Shown here piece by piece: positions 35,014-44,961 of a stretch of 64,000 bases of DNA. The notes under the pieces are model-generated. The model was not told where the DNA came from. It did not search any database and saw only the letters and a list, made by a program, of their open reading frames with translations. The stretch is from Saccharicrinis sp963665705 (lineage in GTDB: Bacteria > Bacteroidota > Bacteroidia > Bacteroidales > Marinilabiliaceae), in contig OY762448.1 of assembly GCA_963665705.1 (NCBI GenBank), positions 1,922,001 to 1,986,000 on the forward strand, in the 5' to 3' direction. How positions within the stretch are numbered: the stretch's first letter is position 1; each line of letters starts with the position of its first letter. Position numbers and translations under genes: made by a program.

Positions 35014-35985
35014 TTATTTAAGTTTTTGTAAATTTTCAATGATATCATTACTCACAGGGAATGCTGTACCGTGGCGTATTCCTTTAGGAACACTAATTGA
35101 ATCGGATATATCTTCCCAGTTTACTCCATCTAAAGATCTGATGGCGCCATATTTTTTATCTCGATATTTATCAAAGTAGATGTAAATGTATTTTCCAACT
35201 TGTAATGGAGTTGGACCTTCAGCCCAGGTTTTACCTGAAATACTCTCAGATATTTCAGTTGGGAATCCGGATTTTAAATCATTAGTAAATGTTGTTCTAA
35301 GATTTTTTTCTGCAGGAGCTGACATCTCATTTTTAATCACCATCATATAAGTTGAATCGGTTTTAATGATAGCACCATCGATTACACTAAAACCAGGTTC
35401 AAAAAATACTTCTGTGGGAGTAAAAGTTTCGAAATCTTTTGTTGTGGTGTAAAATAATCTGTGATTTAGTCCTTTTTCACTTTCTGAAGTTTTTATTTCC
35501 TCAAAAAGTTCAGGAACTGTAGATGCCCATACAATGTAAAATAAATCATCTTTTTTATCATAAAAAACTTCAGGAGCCCATGTGTTTTTTGTACTATTTA
35601 AATGAGACATCACAGGAAGAAATTTTTGCTCACTCCAATGGATTAAATCTTTTGAAGATGCATATCCAATTCCTTTATCCCACCAACTGGTTGTCCAAAC
35701 CATATGAAATGTACCATCTTTACCTTGAGCAACACTTGGGTCGCGCATTAGAGAATCTTTTCCAACAACAGGAGCCAGTAATGACTTATCATTATTTAAG
35801 GCTTCCCATTTTAATCCATCCATACTGTAGGCAAGGTGAAGTCCATCTTTACCATTATTATTGAAATAACTAAACAGATATCCAGTGGTTTTTATTTCTG
35901 ATTTATCTGACGATTTAGGACCTTTACATGAAATGGTTGATAATAGAGAAATTGCTAAAGCAATTAAATAATAATTTTTATGCAT
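35014..35985 (-). CDS. GH43-like glycosidase lipoprotein
   Basis: A 323-residue exported lipoprotein (lipobox ISCK at about residue 20). The five-blade propeller pattern of GH43-type enzymes is visible: GLHLAYSMDGLKWEALN, MRDPSVAQGKDGTFHMVWT, APEVFYDKKDDLFYIVWAS, FSVIDGAIIKTDSTYMM and WAEGPTPLQVGKYIYIYFD. The Asp and Glu residues expected for catalysis (RDPSV, APEVF, EGPT) are in place. The family removes arabinose or xylose side chains from plant polysaccharides; substrate is not certain. First gene of a two-gene operon with rhaM. Confidence 0.78.
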   Translation of the reverse strand: MHKNYYLIALAISLLSTISCKGPKSSDKSEIKTTGYLFSYFNNNGKDGLHLAYSMDGLKWEALNNDKSLLAPVVGKDSLMRDPSVAQGKDGTFHMVWTTSWWDKGIGYASSKDLIHWSEQKFLPVMSHLNSTKNTWAPEVFYDKKDDLFYIVWASTVPELFEEIKTSESEKGLNHRLFYTTTKDFETFTPTEVFFEPGFSVIDGAIIKTDSTYMMVIKNEMSAPAEKNLRTTFTNDLKSGFPTEISESISGKTWAEGPTPLQVGKYIYIYFDKYRDKKYGAIRSLDGVNWEDISDSISVPKGIRHGTAFPVSNDIIENLQKLK

Positions 35986-36040
35986 GACTTATTTTATAAT
36001 TTACACTATTGCAAGATACAGGGCAATAGCTTGATGAATA

Positions 36041-36056
36041 ATGTATAATAATACAT
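36041..36056. promoter_or_regulatory. ATGTAT-N4-ATACAT palindrome in the divergent promoter region
   Basis: Sits between the GH43-like gene (minus) and the hybrid two-component gene (plus). The same half-sites recur with six bases between them before the GH115 gene (40561-40578). It may be the binding site of the regulator encoded at 36181. Confidence 0.35.
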
Positions 36057-36180
36057 TTATATGTAAAAATAGTTTTTACTCATTTAATACTTTCAATTTT
36101 TACTATTTTTAAAATCTCAAGTTTACATGGATTAGTAAATATGTAAAATGAAAAGGTTTTAAATAATTTTATAGAATTAA

Positions 36181-39100
36181 ATGAGTTCACAATATATAAA
36201 AATTAAGAATGTATTTTTTGTATTTATATTATTTTTCTCAACAGTTATACATGCTCAGGAAAATCTATTGTTTCAGCAGATTGGAACGCAAGAAGGATTG
36301 CCACAAAACACTGTTAGAACAATTCATGTAGATAGTGATGGTTTTTTATGGGCAGGAACACTTGATGGTTTAGTAAGATATGATGGTAAACGTTTTATAA
36401 ATTACAAGCCAAGATTAGGTGATGATAATCAAATTTCTGATTCAAGAATACGTAAAATATTTGAAGACAAGGATGGGTTTTTATGGATAAGAAAATATGA
36501 TAATACATTTAATTGCTATAGTAAGCAGTTAGAGGAGATTATTCCATTTTACTATAATGATATAAAGGTACAATTACCTTATCAAAACTATTTAGAAACA
36601 TCTACTGGAAATATTTGGCTATGGAAATATCAGGAAGGTTGTGTGAAGATTACTAAAGGAGATGATTTATTTCCGAAAATTGATTTTTTTGTATCAAAAC
36701 AATCAAATACTCTGACAAGTTATCATGTTAATTTTGTGTATGAAGATGCTGATTCTATAAGTTGGATTGGTTGTAGTAATGGTTTAAATAAAATTGATAA
36801 AAAGGGAAATATTACACAACTTTTTAAGGATGATAATCAAGGCGAATTTATTAAAATTCTGGAACTCGAAAACTATGTTTATTTTTTAACAAATAAAGGA
36901 GCGATTTATACATACAATAAAAATAAAGAAATCTTTTTACCAAGGAATGTTTTCAAGAAAGAGGATAATATTAGCAATTTTATTCAATTTGATAAAGAGT
37001 ACCTGTTAATCTCCACTACTACAAAGAGGTTATTAATGTATAATATCAATACCGGTATTTATAGTTCAGATGTTCCGTTTTTTAAAAATAAGTATGTTTC
37101 AACACCTAACCTTATTCGAGATTCAAAAAATGCAATCTGGATTTTTGATCAATCAGGTAACGTAGAATACTTAAGCCCGGATAAAAAGATATATCATAGT
37201 TATGAGTTGATTCGACCTAAAATTGCAACAGTTATTGATGATTGCAGATATAATATATTTCTTGATTCTAAAGGAATATATTGGATAACAACTTATGGAA
37301 ACGGATTGTATCGTTATGATGCTGAAAACGAAAAGTTAACAAACTATAGTTACCAAAAAGGACTTAATAGTTTGGCTACCGATTATTTATTATCTATAGC
37401 AGAAGATAATGTAGGTAATTTATGGATTGGATGTGAGTATACAGGAATTGTAAAAGTATCAAAAGATAAGTTGAACTATAAAAAAATTAAGCCTGAGGAT
37501 TTTGAATCACCAGGAACTTCAAATTATGTTAAAGTGATACATAAAGATTCAAATAATAAAATTTGGATTGGAACAAAAAATGGTGGACTTTATGTATATG
37601 ATAAAGAGCTGAATAATAAAGTATGTGTTCATGAATCAATGAATCCATATACAATTTTGGAAGACTCTAAAGGAAGAATTTGGGTTGGAACGAAAGGAGG
37701 AGGTATTTATGTTTTAGATCAACATACTTATAAGCAGATTTATCACTTTGTTCATAATGAAAATAAGTCAAATAGCTTATGCAATAACTCCATTTTTGAT
37801 CTTATAGAAGATAATAAACAACGAATTTGGATAGCTTCATTTTCAGGAGGTTTGGATTTATTTCATGAAAGTCGAACAGGTGTTTCCTTTAAGCATTTCT
37901 TTCAGGATCAGGGAAATCTTAGTTATTTAAGGTGTTTATTACAGGATAAAAATGGCTTAATGTGGGTTGGAAGTTATATTGGACTCATAAGTTTTAATCC
38001 GGATGATCTAATAATTAATTCTGATTTATATACTATTTACACCTATAGTCCCGGGCATTCTGTTGGATTGAATAGTAGTGATATTAAATCTTTATATCAG
38101 GATAGTAAGGGCCAATTATGGATAGGTACAGCAGGCGGTGGATTAAATATGTTTGTAAAAGACAGCCCGGATAAGCAAGGTGAATTTAAAAAATACACAA
38201 AGGATCAAGGTCTGCCTTCAAATATAATCACCTCCATTTTAGAAAGTAAAGACAGTGTTATATGGGTAAGTACTGAAAACGGTTTGGCTCATATTGATAA
38301 AAGCGAGGATACTTTTTCAACCTATCGTTTTACAGATGAACCATATGTTAATTACTATAGTGAGAATGCCAGTTTATTATGTGAAGACGGAATTATGTTA
38401 TGGGGAACTTTAGATGGTTTAATCGTTTTTGATCCAAGTGAAATAAGATTAAATAAAGATGTGCCCCCAGTGGTGTTGACTGACTTCTATATTTTTGATC
38501 AGCGCATTGAAACCTATCAAAAAAATAGTCCATTAAAGCAATCCATAAGTAAAGCAAAAGAGGTTACACTTAAATATGAACAACGAACCTTCACCCTCAA
38601 TTTTGCATGTTTAGATTTAACAGATGTGGATCATAACAGGTATTCATATAAAATGAATAATTATGATCAGTATTGGAGCCAACCCAATACTAATAGTTGG
38701 GCTACTTATAAAAATATGCCTCCGGGTGAGTATGAATTTATGGTGAAAGGAGCCAATGCAGATGGACAATGGAGTGATCAGATTACAACATGTAAATTTA
38801 TTGTAAAACCACCACTTTGGAAAACCGTGTATGCTTTGATTATTTACTTTATTCTGTTTATTGTATTAACGATTGTAGTTATCAGGTTTACCATAAAAAT
38901 CAACAGGCTTAGTTCTGCTGTAAAAATGGAAAAGCAACTTACTGATTATAAACTTCGTTTTTTCACCAATATATCGCATGAGTTCAGAACCCCGTTAACC
39001 TTAATTAAAGGAGCTATTGAGAGACTAAATAGCATTAAGAAATTGCCTGAAGAAGTTGATCACAATGTGAAATTACTTAACAGGAATACACTTCAAATGT

Positions 39101-40485
39101 CAAGATTAATTGATCAGTTATTGGAGTTTAGAAAACTGCAAAACAATGTGATGACTTTGAATCTTGAGAAAACAGATATCAGATCATTTGCTTTGGATGT
39201 ATATTACACGTTTAAGGATGCTGCTTTTCAGAAAAATATAACTTATCAATTTGAAGGTATTAAAGATGCATGGGAATTTTATGTAGATAGAAATAAGGTT
39301 GAAAAGATCCTGTTTAATTTACTATCAAATGCGTTTAAATATACTCCAGCCAAAGGTGAGATTGTATTTTCTATTAATAGAGATGAAATTTCAGATAACT
39401 GTATTATAGAGGTTAAGGATACAGGGATAGGAATACCCAAGGATAAACAGGAACTCCTATTTAGTAGGTTTATGCAAATTAACTTTTCTTCAGAAGGAAC
39501 AGGTGTTGGTTTAGAGCTGGTAAAAGAATTTACCGAAGCACATAAAGGAACCGTAAGTTATACAGCCCATGAAGGTGGAGGTTCAATTTTTTCTGTGGAA
39601 TTGCCAACAAATAATGATATTTATGAGGATGCCAGATATATTGATGCAGAAAAGGATGCTATAGCTCAAACGGATGAACAAAAAGTACATCCGGAACAAG
39701 AAGTTAAGAGGCCTTCGGTTCCGCATAATTGGAAAATATTAATTGTAGATGATAATTACGAGATCAGGGAATATTTAAGTGATGAATTACAGCATCATTT
39801 TGATATTGAAGTGGCTGTGGATGGTAAAGAGGGATTGGAAAAAGCCATTGAGTTAAATCCAACCTTAATTATTTGCGATGTGAAAATGCCTGAAATGGAT
39901 GGATTGGAAGTCACTCGCCGATTAAAAGATAATTTTGAAACCAGTCATATTCCTATTATCCTTTTGACAGCTATGTCTTCGGATACGCTTAAATTACAGG
40001 GTAGTGAAAGCGGTGCCGATGCTTATATCATGAAACCTTTTAGCATGAAATATTTGTTGTCGAGGATTTATGCACTTATTGAGCAAAGAGAAAAGTTGAA
40101 AAAACGTTTTTCTGTAGATATTGAAGTTAAAAAAGCCACCTTAAGTGAAGCCACAAAGGATACTGCTTTTTACGAATTAATAAACAAAATTGTAGATGAC
40201 AACATCAGTAATCCTGAATTTTCGGTAGCCGATTTTACAGAAAAAGCTAATCTGTCAAGGACTATTTTCTATAAAAAGGTAAAAGGATTAACAGGATATT
40301 CACCTAACGAATTAATTAAGGTGAAAAGAATGAAAAAGGCTGCAGAATTATTGCTTCAGGGCGATTATAATGTCTCAGAAGTTTCGTGGAAAGTAGGAAT
40401 TGAAGATCCATTTTATTTTAGTAAGTGTTTTAAAGCGCAATTTGGCTGTGCCCCTTCAAAATACGGAGTTAAAGAAAAGTTATAG
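36181..40485 (+). CDS. Hybrid two-component system regulator of glycan use (HTCS)
   Basis: A 1434-residue protein with every module of an HTCS: signal peptide (to about 25), two seven-blade periplasmic propellers (repeats such as DGFLWAGTLDGLVRYDG and KIWIGTKNGGLYVYD, to about 780), a Y_Y_Y domain (about 800-875), one transmembrane helix (about 885-905), histidine kinase (H-box NISHEFRTPLTLIKG, His about 930), receiver (Asp in LIICDVKMPEMDG, about 1233) and an AraC-type DNA-binding domain (last 100 residues). HTCSs sense oligosaccharides in the periplasm and switch on the adjacent polysaccharide locus. It lies between the GH43-rhaM operon and the GH115 gene, its likely targets. Confidence 0.95.
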   Translation: MSSQYIKIKNVFFVFILFFSTVIHAQENLLFQQIGTQEGLPQNTVRTIHVDSDGFLWAGTLDGLVRYDGKRFINYKPRLGDDNQISDSRIRKIFEDKDGFLWIRKYDNTFNCYSKQLEEIIPFYYNDIKVQLPYQNYLETSTGNIWLWKYQEGCVKITKGDDLFPKIDFFVSKQSNTLTSYHVNFVYEDADSISWIGCSNGLNKIDKKGNITQLFKDDNQGEFIKILELENYVYFLTNKGAIYTYNKNKEIFLPRNVFKKEDNISNFIQFDKEYLLISTTTKRLLMYNINTGIYSSDVPFFKNKYVSTPNLIRDSKNAIWIFDQSGNVEYLSPDKKIYHSYELIRPKIATVIDDCRYNIFLDSKGIYWITTYGNGLYRYDAENEKLTNYSYQKGLNSLATDYLLSIAEDNVGNLWIGCEYTGIVKVSKDKLNYKKIKPEDFESPGTSNYVKVIHKDSNNKIWIGTKNGGLYVYDKELNNKVCVHESMNPYTILEDSKGRIWVGTKGGGIYVLDQHTYKQIYHFVHNENKSNSLCNNSIFDLIEDNKQRIWIASFSGGLDLFHESRTGVSFKHFFQDQGNLSYLRCLLQDKNGLMWVGSYIGLISFNPDDLIINSDLYTIYTYSPGHSVGLNSSDIKSLYQDSKGQLWIGTAGGGLNMFVKDSPDKQGEFKKYTKDQGLPSNIITSILESKDSVIWVSTENGLAHIDKSEDTFSTYRFTDEPYVNYYSENASLLCEDGIMLWGTLDGLIVFDPSEIRLNKDVPPVVLTDFYIFDQRIETYQKNSPLKQSISKAKEVTLKYEQRTFTLNFACLDLTDVDHNRYSYKMNNYDQYWSQPNTNSWATYKNMPPGEYEFMVKGANADGQWSDQITTCKFIVKPPLWKTVYALIIYFILFIVLTIVVIRFTIKINRLSSAVKMEKQLTDYKLRFFTNISHEFRTPLTLIKGAIERLNSIKKLPEEVDHNVKLLNRNTLQMSRLIDQLLEFRKLQNNVMTLNLEKTDIRSFALDVYYTFKDAAFQKNITYQFEGIKDAWEFYVDRNKVEKILFNLLSNAFKYTPAKGEIVFSINRDEISDNCIIEVKDTGIGIPKDKQELLFSRFMQINFSSEGTGVGLELVKEFTEAHKGTVSYTAHEGGGSIFSVELPTNNDIYEDARYIDAEKDAIAQTDEQKVHPEQEVKRPSVPHNWKILIVDDNYEIREYLSDELQHHFDIEVAVDGKEGLEKAIELNPTLIICDVKMPEMDGLEVTRRLKDNFETSHIPIILLTAMSSDTLKLQGSESGADAYIMKPFSMKYLLSRIYALIEQREKLKKRFSVDIEVKKATLSEATKDTAFYELINKIVDDNISNPEFSVADFTEKANLSRTIFYKKVKGLTGYSPNELIKVKRMKKAAELLLQGDYNVSEVSWKVGIEDPFYFSKCFKAQFGCAPSKYGVKEKL

Positions 40486-40559
40486 GCGTTGGATAAAAGC
40501 TGAAAGTTTAAGTAGAACACGTATTTTGAACTTAGATTAAATGTGTTTGTACAGGATTA

Positions 40560-40591
40560 CATGTATACAGATATACATGAAACTATATTTG
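40560..40591 (+). promoter_or_regulatory. Promoter and palindrome of the GH115 gene
   Basis: A TATATTTG -7 box (40584-40591, exact TAnnTTTG) lies 23 bp before the ATG. The -33 position is covered by the palindrome CATGTATA-CAGA-TATACATG (40560-40579), so an activator may replace the usual -33 contact. Related half-sites occur at 36041. Confidence 0.5.
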
Positions 40592-40614
40592 TCAGAAATG
40601 AAATTTAACATCTT

Positions 40615-43104
40615 ATGAGAAATATTTATTTTCTGGCTTTTGCCTTAATAGTAATTATACAAGGTTTTAAATACAAAGCTATTGAAGCTTATATTGTTTC
40701 AAAATCCACAGAAAGTACAGTTATTTATATTGATGAGCAATGCGATTCACTAATTCTATGGGCCATAACCGATGTTGCTTCATCTATAAAAAGTATTACC
40801 GGAAGTGAAATTTATATCATAAAAGCAAATACATTACCTAATGAAGAAACCAATCAACCATGTTTGATAATTGGTCAGGTTAGTGATTCTTTAATTCAGA
40901 AATCAGGTAGTTTTTGTAAAGAAAACCTGCGTAACAAATGGGAGACATTTCAAATAATACCAAATGGTAATAAATTATTTGTTGTGGGAAGTGATATACG
41001 GGGAACTGTTTATGGTGTTTTTGATTTAGCAGAAAGAGTCGGTATTTCTCCTTGGAATTGGTGGGCAGATGTACATCCATCAAATCAAAAACAATTATCA
41101 TTATCTCTTCCTGATGAGGGAATTATGCAATCTCCATCGGTTCAATATAGGGGTGTATTTTTAAATGACGAGGATTGGGGATTACAACCCTGGGCAGCCC
41201 ATACCTTTGAGCCAGAAACCAATGATATAGGACCAAAAAGCTACGAAAAGATTTTTCAACTGCTTTTGAAATTAAAAGCCAACACTATTTGGCCGGCTAT
41301 GCATCCTTGTACTAAGGCCTTTTATACCATTAAAGGCAATAAGGAGATGGCGCGTAAATATCATATTATAATGAGTACTTCGCATGCTGAACCTATGTTG
41401 CGAAATAATGTAGATGAATGGAAGAAAGAAGAAAGAGGAGCGTTTAATTATTTTACCAATAGTGATCAGGTTAATCAGTATTGGCAGCAACGATTAAATG
41501 AATTGACAAAAGGACAAGATGAGTTTATTGCAACTATTGGTATGAGAGGTGTTCATGATGGCAGAATGGAGGGCAATGCTACTACCGAAGAAAAGGTGCA
41601 GATGATGGAAAAGATAGTGGAGACCCAACGAAATATGTTAGCAACTACATTTGATTGTGCTGCTGATAGTATTTCTCAGTTATTTATTCCTTATAAGGAA
41701 GTTTTAGAATTATATAATAAAGGATTCCGAGTGCCCGAAGATGTTACATTAATGTGGACTGATGATAATTATGGGTATATCAGAAGATTTAGCAATGAAG
41801 AAGAGCAAAAGAGAAGTGGTGGAAGTGGAGTTTATTACCATTTAAGTTACTGGGGACGTCCGCACGATTATTTATGGTTAAGCACTACATCGCCGGCTTT
41901 AATTTGGTATGAGATGAATAGAGCCTATCAAAACGGAGCGCATAAAATATGGATAGCTAACGTTGGAGATATCAAGCCTAACGAGTACAATATGGAGTTG
42001 TTTTTAGATATGGCCTGGGATATTGACGCAGTTAAAGCGGATTCAATTCCTGATCATATGTATCAATGGGCTAAGAGAGAGTTTGGTGATGAGAGTGCAG
42101 TTGCAATTGCTTCAATATTAAGTGAGTACTATCATTTGGCCTTTTTACGGAGGCCGGAGTTTATGGGATGGAGTCAAACCGAACCAACAACGCAAACTCA
42201 TTTATCAGCGTTTAACTCAATGGCCAATGGCAATGAATTATCCTTACGTTTAAAAGCGTACGAAAAACTAAAACATGAAGTAAATCGTATTAAAAAAAAT
42301 ATTGCCAAAGTAAAGCAAGATGCCTTTTTTCAGTTGGTGGAATATCCCGTAAAAGCAGCAGCTTTTATAAACGATAAATTCTTGTATCATCAACTATCAT
42401 CAGAATCGGATAATCGTGAGGTGCAGGACAAGTATTTTCAGCTTTCGAAAAATGCTTACGATAGTATATCAGTGCTAACACATTATTATAATCAGCAGCT
42501 ATCTAATGGTAAATGGAATCAAATGATGGATATGCATCCTCGTGATTTACCCGTTTTTGATATGCCAGGTAAACCAGAAACACTTGGAGAATCAAATCAA
42601 GTATCAAATAACTCTATTGATCCTGTATTTATACAGGCCAATGAATATACATCAGCCACAGTATCTTCACCTTATAAATGGATTTCTGTTGAAGGATTAG
42701 GCTATAGTAATAAGGCTGTAACAATTTATCCTTTTAATAGTTATGAATTTACTGACTCATCAGCTTTATTAAACTATGATATTGAAATTCCGGCAGATGG
42801 AAATTATACTATTGAAGTAAGGTGTTTACCTACACATTCAAATAAATTTAATCATCAATTATCTGTTCAGTTAGATAATAATGAAAAACAAGATTTTGAT
42901 TTGAATACAAAGGGAAGGAGTAATGCATGGAAGAATAATGTGCTTAGAAATTATGCTCCAGTTCATTATAATGCTCAGGATTTAAAAGCCGGAATGCACC
43001 AATTAAAATTATTTGTAAATCAAACAGGTATTGTAATTGATCAGATATCTGTAAATCCTGAAAATTCCATACCATATTATGAAATTCCATTAGAAATGAA
43101 ATAA
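40615..43104 (+). CDS. GH115 alpha-glucuronidase
   Basis: An 829-residue secreted enzyme (hydrophobic N-terminal 18 residues). The family core is clear: VYGVFDLAERVGISPWNWWA, YRGVFLNDEDWGLQPWAAHT, LKANTIWPAMHPCTKAFYTI, HAEPMLRNNVDEW, IGMRGVHDGRM and LMWTDDNYGYIRRFSNEEE. Length is normal for GH115, with a C-terminal beta domain. The family removes terminal or internal 1,2-linked glucuronic acid from glucuronoxylan. With GH43 and rhamnose mutarotase next door, another possible target is a rhamnosylated glucuronic-acid-bearing glycan such as arabinogalactan. It lies downstream of the HTCS gene with its own promoter. Confidence 0.93.
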   Translation: MRNIYFLAFALIVIIQGFKYKAIEAYIVSKSTESTVIYIDEQCDSLILWAITDVASSIKSITGSEIYIIKANTLPNEETNQPCLIIGQVSDSLIQKSGSFCKENLRNKWETFQIIPNGNKLFVVGSDIRGTVYGVFDLAERVGISPWNWWADVHPSNQKQLSLSLPDEGIMQSPSVQYRGVFLNDEDWGLQPWAAHTFEPETNDIGPKSYEKIFQLLLKLKANTIWPAMHPCTKAFYTIKGNKEMARKYHIIMSTSHAEPMLRNNVDEWKKEERGAFNYFTNSDQVNQYWQQRLNELTKGQDEFIATIGMRGVHDGRMEGNATTEEKVQMMEKIVETQRNMLATTFDCAADSISQLFIPYKEVLELYNKGFRVPEDVTLMWTDDNYGYIRRFSNEEEQKRSGGSGVYYHLSYWGRPHDYLWLSTTSPALIWYEMNRAYQNGAHKIWIANVGDIKPNEYNMELFLDMAWDIDAVKADSIPDHMYQWAKREFGDESAVAIASILSEYYHLAFLRRPEFMGWSQTEPTTQTHLSAFNSMANGNELSLRLKAYEKLKHEVNRIKKNIAKVKQDAFFQLVEYPVKAAAFINDKFLYHQLSSESDNREVQDKYFQLSKNAYDSISVLTHYYNQQLSNGKWNQMMDMHPRDLPVFDMPGKPETLGESNQVSNNSIDPVFIQANEYTSATVSSPYKWISVEGLGYSNKAVTIYPFNSYEFTDSSALLNYDIEIPADGNYTIEVRCLPTHSNKFNHQLSVQLDNNEKQDFDLNTKGRSNAWKNNVLRNYAPVHYNAQDLKAGMHQLKLFVNQTGIVIDQISVNPENSIPYYEIPLEMK

Positions 43105-43108
43105 GCTC

Positions 43109-43310
43109 CTTTGCAGACATCTGCAAAAGCCATTTTTATAAAAAGATAGCCGTGCAGATATGTGCAAAACGTAATTTTGCAATAAAATGAGCTTTGCAGG
43201 TTTGTGTAAAAGCTATTTTTTCAGAAAGAAGGTTTAATTGGTTTGAGCAAAGCATTTTTTTGTAAAAAAGGAAGTATTGCAGGCTTATGTAAAGGATATT
43301 TATAGCACTC
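43109..43310. repeat. Degenerate 41-42 bp tandem repeat, five units
   Basis: Units start with GCAG at 43113, 43154, 43196 and 43279, with a decayed unit at about 43237. Spacing is therefore 41, 42, 41 and 42 bp. Each unit reads roughly GCAG-N5-TGYAAAAGC-N-ATTTTT followed by an A/G-rich end. It begins right after the GH115 stop. Function is unknown. Confidence 0.7.
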
Positions 43311-44059
43311 TTTCTTCCTTTTCCCTTATCCTTTAACCTTTAACCTTGTTCCTTTTTTGTTATTACTAAAGTATATTGAATAGAGCATCGAAAAAATTAC
43401 AGTAATTTTACTGTAACTTTTTAGGCTTGTAATGTACTGTTTATGAGGATGAAATAATATGGAGGGAAATCAGTTTTGTACCCCAAAGGTTAAAAAGAAG
43501 GCCGATATTCCGAAAAATTGCAAAAAACGACAAAAATATTCCGCAAAATCACGTTTGGGGCAAAAAATATTCCATGTATTGGCTGTTTTCGGTGTTTTTA
43601 TGACTTTTCTTTGCTAGGTCTTTGCATTTCTATGCTATGGCTTTGCTATTTCTATGCATAGGCATTGCTAATCCTTTGCATAATGATTGCTTGTTCTTTG
43701 TATTGCGGTTGTGTTGTGGTTGTGTTGTCGATGCACATTCTTTGATTGTTCATTGCCTGAGCATTGCTTCTAAGGAAGCGAAGAAAGCGCATGAAATATG
43801 TATAGTAAAACCATAGTCAGTACGACGTCATATCCTAGTCATACCATAGGTAGCCAATATGGAAGCAATAGAGTATAGGCTGTAAGAATTTTAGCTTAGT
43901 GGTCAGGCAGGTCAATAGGTTATTAGGTCAGTAGGTCGATAGTTATTAGGTTGTTATAGTATTAATTATTTTAAGCTATACTACTAATAGACTATATGAG
44001 TTGGGCAAAATTTATGGTCCTTATTAAATGAGAGATTACATATAATTTTGATGTTGTTT
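43311..44059. other. Gene-poor stretch of about 750 bp
   Basis: No gene can be supported. A 64-codon frame at 43622-43816 has cysteine-rich composition caused by repeated TTGC/ATGC words and is probably spurious. Words such as TTTGCAT, AGGTC and TTATTAGG recur irregularly, so the region may be a decayed accessory segment. It ends at the IS21 insertion. Confidence 0.5.
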
Positions 44060-44126
44060 ATATTAATCGGAAAGTATACCAGTATTTCAATCCAAAAGTA
44101 TACCATTTCATTTAAATAAAAAAGTA

Positions 44127-44166
44127 AGATGATAGTTCTCTGGGGTACCCCAGAGAACTATCATCT
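44127..44166 (-). terminator. 40-bp perfect palindrome terminating istAB
   Basis: Arms AGATGATAGTTCTCTGGGG and its complement meet at the central TA with no mismatch. It lies 30 bp past the istB stop and is followed by a T-run on the minus strand. It probably ends the IS transcript, and may also stop outside transcripts from entering. Confidence 0.8.
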
Positions 44167-44194
44167 GGCGCACGGATTTTTCTTGTTTTGTTTT

Positions 44195-44950
44195 TCATTT
44201 CTCCATCATTTGTTTAGTTTCTTTTAACCTATATGATTCCCCATTCATGTTAATCAAGTAGGCCTTATGTGTAAGTCTGTCTACCAATGCAGCCGTCAAG
44301 ACTGGATCCCCAAAGATTTCTTCCCATCTGTCAAAACCAAGATTTGTTGTAATGATTGTTGATTTTCGTCCTACTCTTAATGAAAGATGATTAAATAATA
44401 GTTCTGCACCTTCTTTATCAAAGGAGATGTATCCAAACTCATCACAGATTACAAGGTCATATTTTTCGAACCTAAGTTCCATTTGTCTAAGAGTCCGTTC
44501 TGAGTGAGCCTCCCTTAATTGGGTTAGTAACCTGTGTACCGTAGTGAAAAGGACTTTGTAGCCTTGCATACATGCTTTAAGTCCTAGTCCTGTTGCGATA
44601 TGGGTTTTTCCAGTACCGGGATTTCCTGCCAATACTATATTTTGACCTTCTGCTATAAAGTCCAGTCTTTCTAACAATGGTAACTTTTCATTTGCATCTA
44701 CAGGCAATTGATCTCTATGTAAATCGCCTAAATACATTTTTGCAGGAAAACCGGCTTGTCTTATTTGTGATTTTTTTCTGTTCTCAAGTCGGACTTCAAA
44801 CTCTTTTTCCATTAAACGAAGAAGATATTGTTCATAATCCAGTTTTTCTTTAGCTGCTTCATGTGCAATATGTTTAAAATCCCGTCTAAAAACAGGAAGT
44901 CTTAGTTCTTTACTATATCTGATAATTTCGTTGTTTATATGATTGTTCAT
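44195..44950 (-). CDS. istB: IS21 helper ATPase IstB
   Basis: A 251-residue DnaC-like AAA+ protein with Walker A GNPGTGKTHIATG and Walker B DLVICDEFGY. It loads the IstA transposase on target DNA. The start at 44950 (MNNHINNEIIRYSKELRL) is chosen because the in-frame extension upstream lies wholly inside the istA frame; istB then begins 11 bp after the istA stop. Confidence 0.92.
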   Translation of the reverse strand: MNNHINNEIIRYSKELRLPVFRRDFKHIAHEAAKEKLDYEQYLLRLMEKEFEVRLENRKKSQIRQAGFPAKMYLGDLHRDQLPVDANEKLPLLERLDFIAEGQNIVLAGNPGTGKTHIATGLGLKACMQGYKVLFTTVHRLLTQLREAHSERTLRQMELRFEKYDLVICDEFGYISFDKEGAELLFNHLSLRVGRKSTIITTNLGFDRWEEIFGDPVLTAALVDRLTHKAYLINMNGESYRLKETKQMMEK

Positions 44951-44961
44951 AGTCTGATTTA

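Noticed and set aside
43109..43310. CRISPR array
   Set aside because: The 41-42 bp period leaves no room for distinct spacers and the units are decayed along their whole length; no cas genes are near.
43622..43816. A 64-codon open frame after the GH115 locus
   Set aside because: Composition follows repeated TTGC/ATGC words, there is no promoter or neighbour support and the protein looks unnatural (many Cys and His).
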